Source: Micrococcales bacterium 31B (GTDB taxonomy: Bacteria > Actinomycetota > Actinomycetes > Actinomycetales > Dermabacteraceae). From it: a stretch of DNA of 64,000 nt. Below the pieces are notes generated by a model, which did not search any database, was not told the origin of the DNA, and saw only the letters and a program-made list of their open reading frames with translations. The DNA is taken from positions 103,199 through 167,198 of the forward strand of contig JAFFTF010000005.1 of the NCBI GenBank assembly GCA_022803075.1, written 5' to 3'. Both the position numbers and the translations under genes were made by a program. Positions 45,887-54,425 of the stretch are shown piece by piece; within the stretch, counting starts at the first letter, position 1, and every line of letters starts with the position of its first letter.

Positions 45887-47044
45887 ATGAAGCATTCGCA
45901 GGACAGCGCGCTCGATGATAATCCGACCGTCGTGGTGCCCCGCTGGGCCGCCCATAACACCGCAGCGCCGCCGCATCGCTCCACCGACCTCGACGACGAA
46001 CCCACGGGCGTACACCACGGCCCCACCACGGAACCGCGCGAACTACCCCCGTTTAATGGTGGCTTCAACGGGTCGTGCCTCACTCGATTTCCCGGAACCC
46101 CACCGCCCGCTGCCCCCACGCAGCCCGCCCCCGAATATCGCGCCCACGCTCCCAGCGCAACCACCCGAACTCCGTCCCGGGCCAGCGCCGCACTCGACCT
46201 CAATCGCCTGCTCAACGAGCCTTTCGCGCAACCCGTGGGCACGTTCCCCGTCCACCTCGCACCCGCACTGCCCTCGGCCAACGTGACGCCACTGCGCGCC
46301 GGGCAGGCCAAGCCCAGCCCCGGCAACGGCCCCTGGTTCCTCGCCCTGAGCATCGCCATGCTCTCGGCCTCCCTCGTCGCTGCGGGCATCGTGGTGGGTC
46401 TCGTGTTCTTTCCCCGCGCAACGGAAAACGCCCGCGACCTCGCCTTCTCGGTCGCCGACAGCATGGAAGAAAACGTCGGCAACCAGGTCGGCAACGCCCT
46501 CGGCGCTACCGAGTCTCCCGCCCCCAGCGCGCCCACCAGCGCGCCCCCCACGAGCGGCGCGGCGCCCCTCGCCGTGCAGCAGCCAGCCACTAACGTCTCA
46601 GCCAGCCCGACCCCCACGGCGTCCGCCACCACTCCCGTCGTCGTGCCGGCGCAAAGTGCCTTCGGCGACACCGTCACCTGGCCGGACGGCGTGACGGTCA
46701 CCGTCGGCGCTCCCCGGGCCTACGCTCCCAGCGCCACCGCGCAACTCGGCGGCGCCGACCCGAGCCGCGTGTTCGTCATGGACTGCATAGTCAACAACAA
46801 CACCGGCAGCGACTTCAACGTCTACAACGTCGTGTTCCTCCCGAGCAGCGGCAGTCACCTGCTCGACCTCGTGATCGACCCCGCGGGCGGGGTACCCGAC
46901 GTGCCGCGCAGCGAGATCAAAGCCGGCGGCGTGATGTCGTTCAAGGTCGCCGTCTCGGCGCCCCCCGGACCCTTCACGATGACGGTCGGCAACGGCGTCT
47001 CCTTCGACCCCGTCCCCGCGCGCTACCAAACGCAATTGCCCTAA
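45887..47044 (+). CDS. Anchored protein with Pro/Ser-rich stalk and C-terminal beta domain (paralogue 2)
   Basis: 385 residues with the same plan as the protein at 43014: a cytosolic N-terminus rich in His, Pro and Thr-x-Val-Val units; one membrane helix (about 150-170); a Pro/Ala/Ser stalk (about 205-255); and a C-terminal domain beginning SAFGDTVTWPDGVTVTVGAP. GAGGA lies six bases before the ATG. The two paralogues differ strongly in the cytosolic part, so they may be fed by different partners. The function is unknown. Confidence 0.7.
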   Translation: MKHSQDSALDDNPTVVVPRWAAHNTAAPPHRSTDLDDEPTGVHHGPTTEPRELPPFNGGFNGSCLTRFPGTPPPAAPTQPAPEYRAHAPSATTRTPSRASAALDLNRLLNEPFAQPVGTFPVHLAPALPSANVTPLRAGQAKPSPGNGPWFLALSIAMLSASLVAAGIVVGLVFFPRATENARDLAFSVADSMEENVGNQVGNALGATESPAPSAPTSAPPTSGAAPLAVQQPATNVSASPTPTASATTPVVVPAQSAFGDTVTWPDGVTVTVGAPRAYAPSATAQLGGADPSRVFVMDCIVNNNTGSDFNVYNVVFLPSSGSHLLDLVIDPAGGVPDVPRSEIKAGGVMSFKVAVSAPPGPFTMTVGNGVSFDPVPARYQTQLP

Positions 47045-47047
47045 GCG

Positions 47048-47518
47048 CTAGTCGTTCTCGTGGGCGTGCAGCACCGCGTCATACATGCTGTGACTGATCA
47101 GCCCCGCCACCATGGCGGCCAGCACCGTCTCCGCCTCGCCGTGCGCCGCCGCCGTGGGCTGTCCGTGGGGGTCGAGCGGGGGTAGGCTGCCGCGCTCGAA
47201 CGACCAGTGCGACAACTCGTCGATGCATAGTTTGCGGGTGATCTTGCCGACCGCGTAACGCTGGCAGATTTCGTAGGCACTCGCCCCCGAAAAACCCGGA
47301 CGCACAGGTGGCGCGCTGCGTGCCGCGCGCAACGCCTGCGCGATGGCGGGTTGGCTGACACCCAGCAGGTCACCCACGGACTGCTGGGTCGCGCCCGAGT
47401 CAATGAGTCGAATCAGTTCACGCCGGTAGTCCAGTGTCGCGACGGCGATCTGCTCGTAGTGGCGGCGAATCTGGGAGTCCTTCGTGGTGGGTACTGGTCG
47501 CTTCGAACTGCGTGCCAT
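47048..47518 (-). CDS. Helix-turn-helix protein of unknown function
   Basis: 156 residues. The first 75 carry a helix-turn-helix (ELIRLIDSGATQQSVGDLLGVSQPAIAQALR). The middle reads FSGASAYEICQRYAVGKITRKLCIDELSHWSF, with a conserved-looking R-Y-A-x-G-x-I and L-x-x-W-x-[FY] pattern seen in small actinobacterial regulators. The C-terminus is helical and could oligomerise. It converges with paralogue 2 with only three bases between stops. Possible roles are a repressor or an antitoxin-like protein; no toxin is adjacent. Confidence 0.7.
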   Translation of the reverse strand: MARSSKRPVPTTKDSQIRRHYEQIAVATLDYRRELIRLIDSGATQQSVGDLLGVSQPAIAQALRAARSAPPVRPGFSGASAYEICQRYAVGKITRKLCIDELSHWSFERGSLPPLDPHGQPTAAAHGEAETVLAAMVAGLISHSMYDAVLHAHEND

Positions 47519-47628
47519 GGATCCGCCTCAATGTGCCGGGTAACTGCTGCTATCGTAACCCCGCCCGCAACGAACCCACGGAATCACTTCGCATCGCTGC
47601 ACGGCTGTAAACGCTGGTTCGCAACCTG

Positions 47629-48585
47629 TTAGCGCCGAGCCGAGGCCCGCGCGTCCAGCCCCACCGCCAGCACCGCCAGCGCACCCACCACGAGCGGAAC
47701 GAGGGCCATGCTGCCACCCAGGGCGGAGCAGGTCATTCCGCACAGTGTGACGGCGAGCGTGCCGAGCAGGGTGCGCCACATCGCGCCGCGACCACCCAGC
47801 AGGCTGGTGCCGCCGAGCGCCACCGCGGCGAGGGCCAGCACGCCAGCCGACGCGCCCATTCCGGGGGTGGCCGCCCCCGCATCGCCCAAGGCGACCACCG
47901 CGGCGAGACCCGCGCACGCACCATTCACCGCGAGGGCGGCAACCTGCACGCGGCCCACGCGAATACCGCCCAACCGGGCCGCCTCACGGTGACCACCCAC
48001 GGCCAGCACGCGGCGCCCAAACCCCGAACGCCACAGCAGCAGGCCCAGTATCGTCATCACCGCGAGCATCAACAGCGCCGCTCCCGACACGGGTGCCGCC
48101 CCGGATGGCAGCACGCCACTCAGCGCCGAGCGGATGGCCGGTGCCAGGTCGAGCGGGGCGCCACCGAGAAGCGCGCTGGCCCCGCTCTCGTAGACGACGG
48201 CCAGTAGCAGCGACACCACCACCGTAGAGGCGCGCACGCTTGCCACCACGAGGCCGGACACGACCCCCAGGGCGAGGCCCACCGCCAGGGCGGTGACGGC
48301 CCCCAGCACACCCCCCGCGGACTGAGCCACGAGCGCCCCGGCCGCCGCCGCGACCGTCATCGCCGCGGGTGCGCTCAGGTCGAGCGAACCCGCCATGGCA
48401 CACACCGTGGCACCCGCCGCGAGCAGGCCCACGACGGCCGCGGCGCCCAGGATGCCACCCAGATACGCGGCCGAGAAAAACCCGCTCACCTGCACGGCCA
48501 ATACGGCGAGGCAGGCCACCACCACGGCGGCGGCCAAAGCATTGCGCAGCGCGCGGGGTCGAGCATAAGCAGTTGCGGCGGTCAT
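47629..48585 (-). CDS. Sugar ABC transporter permease (RbsC-like)
   Basis: 318 residues with eight to ten hydrophobic segments and the BPD_transp_2 layout: LAAGATVCAMAGSLDLSAPAAMTVAAA and GVVSGLVVASVRASTVVVSLL early, then the ATPase-contact region GFGRRVLAVGGHREAARLGGIRVGRV. The ATG overlaps the ATPase stop (ATGA) with AGGAAG upstream, so translation is coupled. No binding protein is nearby. The ligand is unknown; the adjacent sugar-acid dehydratase hints at a pentose or acid sugar. Confidence 0.88.
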   Translation of the reverse strand: MTAATAYARPRALRNALAAAVVVACLAVLAVQVSGFFSAAYLGGILGAAAVVGLLAAGATVCAMAGSLDLSAPAAMTVAAAAGALVAQSAGGVLGAVTALAVGLALGVVSGLVVASVRASTVVVSLLLAVVYESGASALLGGAPLDLAPAIRSALSGVLPSGAAPVSGAALLMLAVMTILGLLLWRSGFGRRVLAVGGHREAARLGGIRVGRVQVAALAVNGACAGLAAVVALGDAGAATPGMGASAGVLALAAVALGGTSLLGGRGAMWRTLLGTLAVTLCGMTCSALGGSMALVPLVVGALAVLAVGLDARASARR

Positions 48586-50249
48586 GCAACTTCCTGATCA
48601 GCAGTCTGTGAGCGCGGTGACGGCGCGGCGTCGGACTGCGGCGAGTCGAGGCCGAACGCCTCGGCGGGCACGCGCGCCACGACGCGAATCTCGTCGGTAT
48701 CGGTATCGGGTTCGTGCGGGTGCAGCGCGGGCCGCACCACCTCGGCGGCCAGGTCGGCACCGGCCAGCACGGGGTCGTGCTCGGCGACAATCGCTCCGTC
48801 GCGCAGCAACAGCGTGCGCGAACACAGACCCGAGAGCTCAGCGGTGTCGTCGCTCGCGACCACGACGGCGGCGCCACCCGCGGCGATGGCCCGCAGGACG
48901 TCGTAGATGATGGCTCGACTCTCCGCGTCCACGCCGCGGGTCGGCTCGTCCACGAGCAAGAGATTGGGGCGCATGAGGAGCCAGCGCGCAAACTGCGCGC
49001 GGCGCGCCTCGCCCGCCGAGAGTTCCTCGGCGGGGCGCTCGAGATCGAGCCCGGCGAGTCCAAGCTGCGCCAAGGCCTCCCGCACCCGCGCCCTCCCGCG
49101 CGGCCACACCACCGCCAGCGGATGCCCGTCCGACTGCTCCGTGAGCGCTACATTTTCGAGCACCGGGCGGCCCGGTACGAGGGCGCGCTCGCGCTCGGCG
49201 GGGGTACCCGGAGGCGCGGGAATAAAGCCAATACCGGCCCCGATGGCGTCCCGAATGCCGTGCCGATGCAGCGAACTCACGTCGACGCGAATCAACCCCT
49301 CCGTGAGCGGTCGGTCGCCATACAAACTGCGCAACAGGGTCGTGCGGCCGCTGCCCGCGAGGCCCGCGAGACCCACGATCTCGCCCGCGCGCAGCGCCAG
49401 ATTCAGGCCGCGAATGCGACCCTGCCTGTCGCTCGCCTCATGCACCCAGACGAGCGACTCGCCCGTCGCGGGCGGCAAGGCGGGCGGCGGAGTGGGGCGT
49501 GGCGACGGCACCTCGCGCTCGGCCTGGCGCACGCGCTCGGCGCACTCGGCCGCGGGCACGGTGTCGAGCAGGGTGCCGTCGCGCAGCAGCGACACCGTCT
49601 CGCACGCGGTGGCGAGCGCCGTGGCCGACCGCGACGCGAGAATCACGGACGCCCCGCGGGCCCGGTGTGCGGTCAGGGCATTCATGACCAGGTCGCGCTC
49701 GCGCCCATCGAGCGCCGCCAGGGGGTCGTCGACGCAGACCACGCGGGCGTCCCAGGCCAGGGCCTTCAGCACCTCGAGTCGCTGCGCGGCGCCCGGGTTC
49801 AGGTACTCGACCGGCGTCCGCAGGTCGAGGTCGAGGCTCGTAGCGAGCGACTCGATGCGCTCTCGGGTGGCGCGGCGAGCGGCGGGGCTTACCCAGACCG
49901 AGACGTGCGCGGCGTTGAGGGCGGTGTCGAGCACGGTGAGCCCCGGCACCAGGTGCGGGGCCTGCGGGATCAACACGACGCCGTGGCGCCGCGCATCAGC
50001 CGGGCCGCGCCAGGGGACGAGCTGGCGATTCACCAGCACCGTGCCCTCGGTCGGCCGCAGCGACGCGGAGATGAGGTGCAATAACGTGGATTTACCGGCG
50101 CCACTCGCGCCGAGAATACCGTGGAAACTACCGGGTGCGATGGCCAGGGTGAGTCGGCGCAGGGCACGGGTACCGCCACGGCTCGTGGAGACGCCGCGCA
50201 GATAGATTTCTGGCGCGGTCGCCGCCACCGCCTGGACCGGTGGGTGCAT
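48582..50249 (-). CDS. Sugar ABC transporter ATPase with two nucleotide-binding domains (RbsA-like)
   Basis: 555 residues. Domain 1 has Walker A GASGAGKST (about 50) but a weak signature (LNPGAAQ for LSGGQ) and Walker B ending VDDP, with Asp replacing the catalytic Glu. Domain 2 has Walker A GLAGSGRTT near 290, the signature LSAGEARRAQ and intact Walker B LLLVDEP, so domain 2 probably provides the hydrolysing half. A Pro-rich linker (about 245-260) joins them. This asymmetry is common in RbsA/MglA proteins, but the first-domain changes are stronger than usual. Confidence 0.88.
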   Translation of the reverse strand: MHPPVQAVAATAPEIYLRGVSTSRGGTRALRRLTLAIAPGSFHGILGASGAGKSTLLHLISASLRPTEGTVLVNRQLVPWRGPADARRHGVVLIPQAPHLVPGLTVLDTALNAAHVSVWVSPAARRATRERIESLATSLDLDLRTPVEYLNPGAAQRLEVLKALAWDARVVCVDDPLAALDGRERDLVMNALTAHRARGASVILASRSATALATACETVSLLRDGTLLDTVPAAECAERVRQAEREVPSPRPTPPPALPPATGESLVWVHEASDRQGRIRGLNLALRAGEIVGLAGLAGSGRTTLLRSLYGDRPLTEGLIRVDVSSLHRHGIRDAIGAGIGFIPAPPGTPAERERALVPGRPVLENVALTEQSDGHPLAVVWPRGRARVREALAQLGLAGLDLERPAEELSAGEARRAQFARWLLMRPNLLLVDEPTRGVDAESRAIIYDVLRAIAAGGAAVVVASDDTAELSGLCSRTLLLRDGAIVAEHDPVLAGADLAAEVVRPALHPHEPDTDTDEIRVVARVPAEAFGLDSPQSDAAPSPRSQTADQEVA

Positions 50250-50446
50250 GACGTGTCACTCTCGTTTGCCGCAGGAAAGTTGCGGGTCTCGTCGTGGTCG
50301 CTAGTACGCTACTGCGTTTATCTCGCAACTGTGGGAGCAACGCGCTACGAAAATCCACTAAACTCAGCACTCGACGCGCGCCCACTCGCGGCAGGGTAAC
50401 CGCCCGAAAGCCGACACGCCGTGGTGACCTGCATTAAAGTTGCCTC

Positions 50447-52156
50447 ATGGTCAACGGCGAACGCAGCGGGCACTGGTATGGCGGCGACGACCGCAACGGA
50501 TACATTCATCGCGCGTGGATGCGGCGCGGGATTCCCGAAGACGCCTTCGACGGCCGCCCGCACATCGCCATCGCGAACACGGCCTCCGACCTCACGCCCT
50601 GCAACGCGCACTTCAACGAGGTCGCCGAACACGTCAAGCACGGCATCTACGAGGCGGGCGGGATTCCCCTCAACATGCCGGTCGTCTCCCTCGGCGAAAC
50701 CAACCTGCGCCCCACCGCCATGCTGTTTCGCAACATGATGGCCATGGCCACCGAAGAAATGCTGCGCGCCAACCCCGTCGACGCCGTCGTCCTCTTGGGC
50801 GGCTGCGACAAGACCGTCCCCGCCCTGCTGATGGCCGCGGCGTCCGTCAACCTCCCCGCCGTACTGGTGCCCGGCGGCCCTATGCTCACCGGCACGTTTC
50901 GCGGACGACCGCTCGGCTGCGGCACCGATGTGTGGCGGCTCTCCGAAGAAACCCGCGGCGGCACCCTCAGTGAGCGCGACTTTCTGCGCTCCGAGGCATC
51001 GATGATTCGCAGCAAGGGACACTGCAACACGATGGGCACCGCGTCTACCATGTCGCTGCTGGCCGAATCCCTCGGCATGATCACCCCCGGTTTGGCGGGG
51101 GTACCGGCAGCGGACGCCCGGCTCCTCGCTGGCGCCCACGAGGCCGGTCGGCTGGTGGCCCGCACGACGCTGCGACCCCGAGACGTCATGACCCGGGCGT
51201 CCTTTCATAACGCGATCGTCGCGCTCGCGGCGCTCGGCGGCTCCACCAACGCGGTCGTGCATCTGCTCGCGCTGGCCGGCCGCCTCGGCGTCGACCTGAG
51301 CCTCGACGATTTCGACCGCATCGGCTCGGCCGTGCCGCTACTCGTCAACCTGCAACCGTCGGGCGAATACCTCATGGAGGACTTTCACCGCGCGGGCGGG
51401 CTGCTCGCGGTGCTGCGCGAGGTGCGCCACCTGCTCGATGATTCGGCGCTCACCATCACGGGCCAGCCGCTCGTGGCGTACCTCGATGAACCGCGCATCT
51501 ACGACCCGGCGGTGCTGCGCAGCTTCGCCGAGCCGCTGCAGGAGGCCGCCGGCATCGCGGTGCTGCGCGGCAACCTGGCACCCGGCGGCGCGGTGATCAA
51601 GCCCAGCGCGGCCACCCCCGCGCTCTTGCAGCATCGCGGCCGCGCCCTCGTGTTCGACTCGGTGGAAGACCTGCACGCACGCATCGACGACCCGCTGCTC
51701 GAGGTCGATGCCGACACGGTGCTCGTGCTGCGCGGCTGCGGCCCCAAGGGCTACCCGGGCATGCCCGAGGTGGCCAACCTGCCGCTGCCGCAGAAGTTGC
51801 TCCGCGCGGGCGTGCGCGACATGGTGCGCGTGTGCGACGGCCGCATGAGCGGCACGGCGTACGGCACCGTCGTGCTGCACGTGACCCCCGAGGCCGCGCT
51901 CGGCGGCCCCCTCGCCAAGGTGCGCACGGGCGACTGGATCACCCTCGACGTGGCCGCGCGTCGCCTCGATGTCGAGCTCGACGAGGCCGAGCTCAGCGCG
52001 CGCGAAATTTCGGACGCCGCGGTGGCCGGGTTTGCCAGCCCCGCGCGCGGTTGGGAGCGCCTCTACGTAGATCATGTGACCCAGGCCGACACGGGCGCCG
52101 ACCTGGACTTTTTGGTGGGCGCGAGCGGGGACGGGGTGGGGCGCGAGTCGCACTGA
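50447..52156 (+). CDS. IlvD/Edd-family dehydratase (sugar-acid type)
   Basis: 569 residues. Iron-sulfur and metal motifs are present: GGCDKTVPALLMA near 120, GHCNTMGTASTM near 190 and the C-terminal VCDGRMSGTAYGTVVLHVTPEAALGGPLA. The NFNE-type start (CNAHFNEVAEHVK) and the size fit the subgroup of pentonate or hexonate dehydratases (L-arabinonate type) more than the biosynthetic IlvD. It is divergent from the sugar ABC transporter genes, and an inverted pair AGTTGCG/CGCAACT lies between them (50278, 50324). A role in catabolism of an imported sugar or aldonate is inferred. Confidence 0.85.
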   Translation: MVNGERSGHWYGGDDRNGYIHRAWMRRGIPEDAFDGRPHIAIANTASDLTPCNAHFNEVAEHVKHGIYEAGGIPLNMPVVSLGETNLRPTAMLFRNMMAMATEEMLRANPVDAVVLLGGCDKTVPALLMAAASVNLPAVLVPGGPMLTGTFRGRPLGCGTDVWRLSEETRGGTLSERDFLRSEASMIRSKGHCNTMGTASTMSLLAESLGMITPGLAGVPAADARLLAGAHEAGRLVARTTLRPRDVMTRASFHNAIVALAALGGSTNAVVHLLALAGRLGVDLSLDDFDRIGSAVPLLVNLQPSGEYLMEDFHRAGGLLAVLREVRHLLDDSALTITGQPLVAYLDEPRIYDPAVLRSFAEPLQEAAGIAVLRGNLAPGGAVIKPSAATPALLQHRGRALVFDSVEDLHARIDDPLLEVDADTVLVLRGCGPKGYPGMPEVANLPLPQKLLRAGVRDMVRVCDGRMSGTAYGTVVLHVTPEAALGGPLAKVRTGDWITLDVAARRLDVELDEAELSAREISDAAVAGFASPARGWERLYVDHVTQADTGADLDFLVGASGDGVGRESH

Positions 52157-52282
52157 CGTGCGCGGGCCGGGCCCGGTTGCGGGGCGCGGCTGATAGGCAA
52201 AAAAGTAACAGTCTGTGCACCCCTCGGCGCGTTACGTCACGCCTCCGGCGAGTTTCGCAGTCGATGTGCTTTCCTCGGGTGC

Positions 52283-53761
52283 ATGACTACGAAAATTACT
52301 GGCCGCCCTGTGCAGCGCGTGTACCGCGTGGCAGCGCTCGCGCTCGCGGTGACCCTCCTCGGCGGCGCGGGTTCGCTCGTTGCTGAGTCTAAGCCAGCAG
52401 CGGTGCAATACCTCAAGCCGAGCTTCAGCAACAGTATTTATCGCGTGGTGCCGGGTGAATCCGCCACGCTGCTGACCCTCGCCCAGTGGCAGGCCGCCGG
52501 CAGCCCCGGGCCCGGCACCCTCCCCATGAGCTTCGTGAAATACCCGTGGCAGAGCGACATCTACGCCGTCTCCTTCGTCGGCGGCAACGACCGCAGCGAC
52601 TGGGTGTGGGAGAAACTGACATTCCCCCAGTGGCAGGCGGCGGGCTACCCCACGCCGCAGGCCGCGGGCTGGATTCAGGGCAGCCTCTACTACACGATGC
52701 CCGACGCCCCCCAAGACGTGTACGTGACGCTGAACGGGGTGGCGCACAAGCTCACCTATAGCGAGTGGCAGGCCGCGGGCTCGCCGACGCCCTACCGAGT
52801 GCCCGTCACCCTGCAAAAACTCACCTGGGACGGCACCATCGCGGCGACCGCCACGCCGCGGGAGCCGATGTTCAACTCCACGCCCCTGACCCTCTCGCAG
52901 TGGGCCGGATACCGGTATGCGACTCCTCGGGTCGCCGTGTCGTTCCCGGGCGACCTGCTGTATCAATCGTGTACGAGTAATGAGCTCATCTACTCGGGGC
53001 CCACCTTCGAGGGGGCCATCACGTTCGCGCAGTGGCAACAGATGGGCTACCGCACTCCGCTCAGCTGCGATGACGCGCGCAATCAGGGGCTGCGCGACGC
53101 CGCCGCGTATCTCAGCGCGAACGGCCTCCGAAACGGCCTGGCCGTGCGCGACGACAAGAGCGGCCGCACCTACAGCGTGAACGGTGGCGAGGTGTTCTAC
53201 CAGCTCAGCACCACGAAGGTGCTCTATGCCGCGGCGCTCATGAAATCGGCGCAGAACGCCGGGCGCGCCGTGAACGCGACCGAGAAGGACCTCATTTGGC
53301 GTGCCATCACCGTCTCAGACAACACCGCTGCGGCCTCTCTGTACGCGCGCATTGGCTACGCACCGGGAGCCACCTACTACGCCCACACCGCAGGCATCAC
53401 GGGGCTCACCTTCGGCCCCAACTGGGGCGACACCGAGGGCACCGCGCCCAGTGCCCTCGACATGATCGACACCCTGGTGGTGGGTGGCGGCGGCCTCAAC
53501 GCGGGCAATCACGCCTATCTGCTCTCGGCCCTGCGCAGCGTCGACGCCAGCCAGCGCTGGGGGACACCCGTGACGACCGCCCTCGTCGCGGTGAAGGACG
53601 GCTGGGACGACGAAGACAATGAGTACGCCATGAACACCGTGCACACCGTGCAGGGCGCGAACCGCTCGTATTCCGCCGCGATGCTCACCGTCAATACTCG
53701 CACCTACGATAGGTCGATACTGACGAGGGCCTCGCAGCGCATCTACCGCACGATGCAGTAG
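52283..53761 (+). CDS. Secreted tryptophan-motif repeat protein fused to a class A beta-lactamase-like domain
   Basis: 492 residues. A signal peptide (1-35) is followed by five repeats of about 40-45 residues (45-260), each with L-T-[FLY]-x-[EQ]-W-x-x-x-G-x-P-x-P or close, joined by a [F]VKYPW-QSDIYAVSF type segment. The C-terminal part (265-492) has S-T-T-K at 309-312, S-D-N at 345-347 and K-D-G at 438-440, the SxxK, SDN and KTG motifs of class A serine beta-lactamases and related enzymes. The deacylating Glu loop is not evident, so a wall- or peptide-related role is as likely as antibiotic hydrolysis. It is the only intact repeat-family copy in the window. Confidence 0.8.
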   Translation: MTTKITGRPVQRVYRVAALALAVTLLGGAGSLVAESKPAAVQYLKPSFSNSIYRVVPGESATLLTLAQWQAAGSPGPGTLPMSFVKYPWQSDIYAVSFVGGNDRSDWVWEKLTFPQWQAAGYPTPQAAGWIQGSLYYTMPDAPQDVYVTLNGVAHKLTYSEWQAAGSPTPYRVPVTLQKLTWDGTIAATATPREPMFNSTPLTLSQWAGYRYATPRVAVSFPGDLLYQSCTSNELIYSGPTFEGAITFAQWQQMGYRTPLSCDDARNQGLRDAAAYLSANGLRNGLAVRDDKSGRTYSVNGGEVFYQLSTTKVLYAAALMKSAQNAGRAVNATEKDLIWRAITVSDNTAAASLYARIGYAPGATYYAHTAGITGLTFGPNWGDTEGTAPSALDMIDTLVVGGGGLNAGNHAYLLSALRSVDASQRWGTPVTTALVAVKDGWDDEDNEYAMNTVHTVQGANRSYSAAMLTVNTRTYDRSILTRASQRIYRTMQ

Positions 53762-53795
53762 CGGCCCCCTAGCGTGCGGCCCCGGTGCGAGCCCC

Positions 53796-54425
53796 CTACG
53801 GGAGCTGCCACACCGCGTGCCGCCCGACCGCGAGTTGCCACACCGCCGAGCTGCGGCCCGTCGAGATCGTCACCGCGTTCTCACCCGTACGCGTGGCGGC
53901 GGGCAGCACGGAGGGGATCGTGCGCGTGAGGTTTGACGGGTCGACCTCGCCGCCGCCCACGCGCACCGCCGTCGCGAAGTCGCCCGAGGTGAAACTCGGC
54001 CCCAGCAGGGTCGTGAGCGCGTCGGGGTGTCGCGCGCCGAGGCTCGCCACCACGGTCGAGATCATCAGCCCGTGATCGAATGGCAGGTCGAGGGGGGCAC
54101 CTGCGTCGAGCCACGTGCCGCTCACCGTGGCCTCCGCGTCGATCCGCACGTGATGCGCGACCGCGAGGGTGCGTCCGCGCGGGTCGCGATTCGCCTCATC
54201 AAAGGCCCGCACCTGCCGAATCGCGCCCACGGACCCCGGCGCCAGGTCGGCCTTATCGGCCAACGCCCGCACCGCGGCGTCCGCGAGGGTCTCGCCGTCG
54301 GCGAGCAGCACCCCCGGCAGGGCGAGGCGGCCCGCGAACGGCTCGGCCCAGCGCTCGATCGTCAGCACCTGGAGGCCACGGCGGGCGAGGCGCAGCACGA
54401 TCACATCGACTGAAACAGCGGTCAT
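53796..54425 (-). CDS. nrtR: NrtR-like NUDIX-fold regulator of NAD metabolism
   Basis: 209 residues. The N-terminal part is a NUDIX fold (VDVIVLRLARRGLQVLTIERW). The NUDIX box, however, reads G-x-L-L-A-D-G-E-T-L ... R-A-L-A-D-K in place of R-E-x-x-E-E, so it should not hydrolyse. The C-terminal 80 residues (from DLPFDHGLMI) fit the winged helix of NrtR repressors. It is translationally coupled to nadV (ATGA overlap) and downstream of a PRPP synthetase gene, the known NrtR gene partners. Sensing of ADP-ribose or NAD derivatives is known for the family. An upstream inverted repeat may be its site. Confidence 0.75.
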   Translation of the reverse strand: MTAVSVDVIVLRLARRGLQVLTIERWAEPFAGRLALPGVLLADGETLADAAVRALADKADLAPGSVGAIRQVRAFDEANRDPRGRTLAVAHHVRIDAEATVSGTWLDAGAPLDLPFDHGLMISTVVASLGARHPDALTTLLGPSFTSGDFATAVRVGGGEVDPSNLTRTIPSVLPAATRTGENAVTISTGRSSAVWQLAVGRHAVWQLP

